Origin: Flavobacterium hiemivividum
GTDB lineage: Bacteria; Bacteroidota; Bacteroidia; Flavobacteriales; Flavobacteriaceae
Reading direction: 5' to 3'
NCBI RefSeq assembly: GCF_004349145.1
Contig: NZ_SMFO01000005.1
Coordinates: forward strand, 725-64,724
DNA: 64,000 bases
In this document: positions 61,093 to 64,000 of the stretch, in pieces
Numbering within the stretch: position 1 is the stretch's first letter
Layout of the letters: each line of letters starts with the position of its first letter
Program-made: the position numbers and the translations under genes
Notes under the pieces: generated by a model
What the model saw: the letters and a program-made list of their open reading frames with translations, nothing else
Database searches by the model: none
Told to the model about the DNA's origin: nothing

Positions 61093-63392
61093 TAGTTCTT
61101 TTTATATTGAAAATCAGCTTCTAATGTTTTTGTAGAACTTCCGCCTACGAACACTTTAAAATCACCTGCTTCAGCTTCCCATTTTGAATTAGCTGAAAAG
61201 AATTCGATTGTCTTTTTATTAATTACAAAGGAAACTTTTTTTGTTTCGTTTGGCTGCAATTCTATCATTTCAAATCCTTTTAATTCTAAAACTGGACGAG
61301 TTACCGAGGCAAATAAATCACGAATGTACAATTGCACAACTTCCTTACCACTATATTTGCCAGTATTTTTTAATAGTACCGATACTTCGATTTGGCCATT
61401 GTCTGCAAATGATTTTTGACTTAATTCTATATTAGAATATTCAAATTTAGAATAACTTAGTCCATATCCAAAAGGATACAGAGGCGTATTTTCCTCATCA
61501 ATGTAATGTGACCAAAAAACACTATCAGGCTCCGTCATCACTGGACGACCCGTGTTTTTGTAATTATAGTAGATAGGTACTTGACCGACGCTTCTGGGAA
61601 AAGTCATAGGTAATTTTCCACTTGGATTGTAATCACCGTATAAAACTTGTGCAATTGCATTTCCGCTTTGTGTTCCCAGATGCCAGGCTTCAACAATCGC
61701 CGGAATATTTTCATCTGCCCACGGAATCGCTAGTGGTCGTCCATTATTTAGTACCAAGACAACATTAGGATTTACTTTATAAACTTCCTCTAATAACTCT
61801 TGTTGCACACCTGCTAAGCCAAGATCTGTTCTACTTCTACCCTCTCCAGATTGCAATCCGTGTTCACCTAAGGACATAACTACCACATCAGCTCCTTTGG
61901 CTGCTTTGATTGCCTCGGCAAATCCGCTTTTGTCTGTCATGTTAATTTTAGTTTCCCAAACAAACTGAGTTCTACCTACAGCTACATCAGCACCTTTAAT
62001 ATACGTTAAGTTGTTGCCTTTGTATTTTTGCATTCCCTCTAACAAAGAAACGGCAGATTCATCGTCAGCAGCAATTCTCCAACTTCCCAGGGGACTCGTT
62101 TTATCATTTGCTAATGCACCAATAACTACTATTTTTTGACCAGATTTTTTAAGTGGCAAAAGTTCTTTTTCGTTTTTCAATAATACGATTGACTTCTTAG
62201 CCATTTCGAGAACTGCTTCCTGAAAAGCAGGTTTTCCTACTGTTTCTTTCTCATAGTTTTCGTCACAATATAAATAAGGATTATCGAATAAGCCCAATTC
62301 AAATTTCACTCTCAATATTCTACGAGCGGCATCATCTATTACACTTTCTTTTACTTTCCCTTCTTTTACTAATGCCGATAAATACTCGACATAAGCATAA
62401 GATTCCATATCCATGTCTGAGCCAGCGTTGATTGCGATTTCAGCGGCTTGTTTACTGTCTTTAGCATAACCGTGAGCCATCATTTCGTTAATTGAACCCC
62501 AATCTGAGACTACAAAACCATCAAATTTCCAATCCTCTTTTAAAATATCCCTTTGCAAGTATTTATTTCCTGTGGCAGGAATTCCGTTTAATTCATTAAA
62601 CGAGTTCATAAATGTGCGTACACCTGCATCTACCGCTGCTTTAAAAGGTGGGAAAATAATGTTTTGCAAAGTAGATTCACCTACATCAACCGTATTGTAA
62701 TCTCTACCCGACTCGGAAAAACCATATCCAGCAAAATGCTTTGCAGTAGCCAAAATCGTATTCTTGGCATTTAAATTATCTCCTTGAAAACCTTGCACTC
62801 GAGCAACTGCTATTTGACTTCCTAAATAAGGATCTTCGCCTGAACCTTCCATCACACGTCCCCAACGGGCGTCCCGTGAAATATCTACCATAGGTGCAAA
62901 AGTCCAGTTTAAACCAACAGAAGCAGCTTCTTCGGCAGCGACTGCCGCTGATCTTTTGATTTCTACTAAATCCCAACTTGCGGCTTCTGCTAATGGAATA
63001 GGGCTTATAGTTTTGTATCCATGAATCACATCGAATCCAAAAATTAATGGAATCCCTAATCGGGTTTCTTCTACTGCAATTTTTTGCAAGGCTCTAACGT
63101 CTTTGACTCCTTTTACATTTAGCATCGAACCAACTAATCCGTTCTTAAGATCGGCATATTTTTTAGCAGCTTGTCCTTCTTTTGGCGTAGGCCCCGTTAT
63201 TTCCCAAAAACCATTGTACTGATTTAATTGTCCAATTTTTTCTTCTAATGTCATTAGTTTCATTACCGAATCTACTCTATTTTCCAAAATATCCTTTTTG
63301 GAAAACACTACTTTTGGTTGAATGATTTTTTGGCTACAACTTAGGATAACAACGGTAGATATAACTAATGATACTATCTTTATATTCCTCAT
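61092..63392 (-). CDS. GH3 beta-glucosidase (BglX-like), lipoprotein
   Basis: This 766-residue exported protein has signal and lipobox MRNIKIVSLVISTVVILSC (Cys19). The domains are a GH3 N-terminal TIM barrel (about 40-380; KHFAGYG, nucleophile Asp297 in FVVSDWGS), a GH3 C-terminal alpha/beta sandwich (about 400-620; MSLGEHGLQSGEGRSRTDL) and a fibronectin-III-like domain (about 660-760; SVLLKNTGKYSGKEVVQLYIRD). The architecture matches periplasmic BglX, which removes terminal beta-linked glucose from oligosaccharides. It lies between two GH16 genes, downstream of one and coupled to the other. Confidence 0.94.
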   Translation of the reverse strand: MRNIKIVSLVISTVVILSCSQKIIQPKVVFSKKDILENRVDSVMKLMTLEEKIGQLNQYNGFWEITGPTPKEGQAAKKYADLKNGLVGSMLNVKGVKDVRALQKIAVEETRLGIPLIFGFDVIHGYKTISPIPLAEAASWDLVEIKRSAAVAAEEAASVGLNWTFAPMVDISRDARWGRVMEGSGEDPYLGSQIAVARVQGFQGDNLNAKNTILATAKHFAGYGFSESGRDYNTVDVGESTLQNIIFPPFKAAVDAGVRTFMNSFNELNGIPATGNKYLQRDILKEDWKFDGFVVSDWGSINEMMAHGYAKDSKQAAEIAINAGSDMDMESYAYVEYLSALVKEGKVKESVIDDAARRILRVKFELGLFDNPYLYCDENYEKETVGKPAFQEAVLEMAKKSIVLLKNEKELLPLKKSGQKIVVIGALANDKTSPLGSWRIAADDESAVSLLEGMQKYKGNNLTYIKGADVAVGRTQFVWETKINMTDKSGFAEAIKAAKGADVVVMSLGEHGLQSGEGRSRTDLGLAGVQQELLEEVYKVNPNVVLVLNNGRPLAIPWADENIPAIVEAWHLGTQSGNAIAQVLYGDYNPSGKLPMTFPRSVGQVPIYYNYKNTGRPVMTEPDSVFWSHYIDEENTPLYPFGYGLSYSKFEYSNIELSQKSFADNGQIEVSVLLKNTGKYSGKEVVQLYIRDLFASVTRPVLELKGFEMIELQPNETKKVSFVINKKTIEFFSANSKWEAEAGDFKVFVGGSSTKTLEADFQYKKN

Positions 63393-63413
63393 CTTCTATA
63401 TTTTTATTTATTT

Positions 63414-63439
63414 AAAAGGTCGATAAAAATCGACCTTTT
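63414..63439 (-). terminator. Hairpin between the second GH16 gene and GH3
   Basis: AAAAGGTCGAT (63414-63424) pairs perfectly with ATCGACCTTTT (63429-63439). Reading on the minus strand it follows the upstream GH16 stop and may end or attenuate transcription into GH3. Confidence 0.85.
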
Positions 63440-63462
63440 AAGTATTTAATTAATTCATCTGA

Positions 63463-64000
63463 TTATTGGTACACTCGCACATAGTCGATCTCCATCGAAG
63501 ATTGAGTGAAAGCTGGATCTACTGCTCCTCCAAAAGTCCCTCCCATGGCTACGTTCAAAATCATGAAAAAGTCTTTGTTAAAGGGCAAAGTATTATCATT
63601 TGCCACAGTGTGAAATAACGCATCATCTATATACAATTTTACCGAAGCAGGACTCCATATCGCTTTGTAAACATGAAATTCAGAAGAAGCATTTGCAATC
63701 GTTTTGGTACTTGTGTTTCCATTTCCTCCAGAACGCCCTGGATAATGCAAGGTTCCATGAATTACATTTGGTTCATTTCCTTTGTGTTCCATAATGTCTA
63801 TCTCACCGCAACCTGGCCATGTATTGGTTGCATAATCTGAACCCAACATCCAGATTGCAGGCCATGTTCCGCCGCCTGAAGGTAATTTAGCTCTCACCTC
63901 AACTTTACCATAGGTGAACTTATATTTCCCTTCTGATTTTAATCGAGTCGAAGTATATCCTGAACCCTCTTTTTTAGCGGTAATTTTCAAGTTTCCACCA
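63463..64000 (-). CDS. GH16 beta-glucanase, second copy, N-terminus beyond window
   Basis: The minus-strand frame is open to the right edge (179 codons visible plus stop). An apparent start at 63990 is just an internal TTG in GNLKITAKKEG. The catalytic motif GEIDIME is present, with the following HKGNEPNVIHGTLHY and the terminal strand MEIDYVRVYQ. It is clearly paralogous to the GH16 at 60334-61092 (shared KLPxGxGxWPAxWMLG, WPxCGEIDI). The product belongs to the same beta-glucan cluster. The missing 5' part may hold a signal peptide, lipobox or further domains. Confidence 0.9.
   Translation of the reverse strand, partial: GGNLKITAKKEGSGYTSTRLKSEGKYKFTYGKVEVRAKLPSGGGTWPAIWMLGSDYATNTWPGCGEIDIMEHKGNEPNVIHGTLHYPGRSGGNGNTSTKTIANASSEFHVYKAIWSPASVKLYIDDALFHTVANDNTLPFNKDFFMILNVAMGGTFGGAVDPAFTQSSMEIDYVRVYQ

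Overview
The window is a stretch of chromosome from a member of the Bacteroidota, almost certainly Flavobacterium or a close relative. The DNA is AT-rich. Start codons have A-rich upstream regions rather than clear Shine-Dalgarno sites. Many upstream regions carry the Bacteroidota promoter pattern (TTG or TTTG, then 17-23 bases, then TAnnTTTG). Several products belong to families typical of this group: a T9SS-sorted enzyme, carboxypeptidase-like regulatory domains, a TonB-dependent receptor, a SprB-like adhesin, and several small DUF families known mainly from Flavobacteriia. Both ends are cut: an adhesin gene runs off the left edge and a GH16 gene runs off the right edge. I saw no rRNA, tRNA, CRISPR array, transposase or prophage.

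Layout. 1-2 kb: 5' part of a large secreted adhesin (minus strand), then a 0.9-kb gene-poor gap. 2.9-8.7 kb: a GDSL hydrolase with an altered nucleophile motif, a secreted CocE/NonD-type hydrolase, a carboxypeptidase-regulatory-like protein and a YbdG-like mechanosensitive channel. 9-20.9 kb: housekeeping genes, including rlmD with two small partners, a THUMP methyltransferase, a ZIP transporter, murQ, a pentapeptide protein, TerC, and a cNMP/CBS/DUF294 protein coupled to a DnaQ-like exonuclease. 21-29 kb (minus): parE, a small membrane protein gene and parC, then pncB with an FMN reductase, then ychF. 29-37.5 kb: a TonB-dependent receptor, a secreted protein, a ferredoxin, and an operon of acyl-CoA reductase, serC and a serA-like gene. 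37.5-40 kb: msrA, lolD-like and TIGR02757 genes.

40.4-47.3 kb is the most system-like part. A stand-alone response regulator, a membrane-anchored HEAT-repeat protein, a processive membrane glycosyltransferase, a TPR plus YaiO outer-membrane barrel and a T9SS-sorted glycosidase-like protein follow one another on one strand. This looks like a synthase-dependent exopolysaccharide machine with its own regulator, equivalent in logic to Pga or Bcs but built from different parts. 47.5-60 kb: a DEAD-box helicase, a lactonase, a BatA protein, a dihydroorotase homologue without its metal ligands, an esterase, an MBL phosphodiesterase, a conserved cytosolic protein of unknown role, bcp, an endonuclease III without Fe-S cysteines, and an ECF sigma factor followed by a 47-residue gene. 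60.3-64 kb: a GH16-GH3-GH16 cluster for beta-glucan (laminarin-type) breakdown.

Two families of intergenic repeats stand out. One (8811-8951, 35460-35540, 58266-58407) shows compensatory base changes in its closing stem, which suggests a conserved folded RNA or a mobile palindromic element. The other (27711-27818, 57563-57628) has imperfect terminal inverted repeats and resembles a miniature element. Names, domain assignments and functions are read from sequence and from memory of the families. No database search was run.
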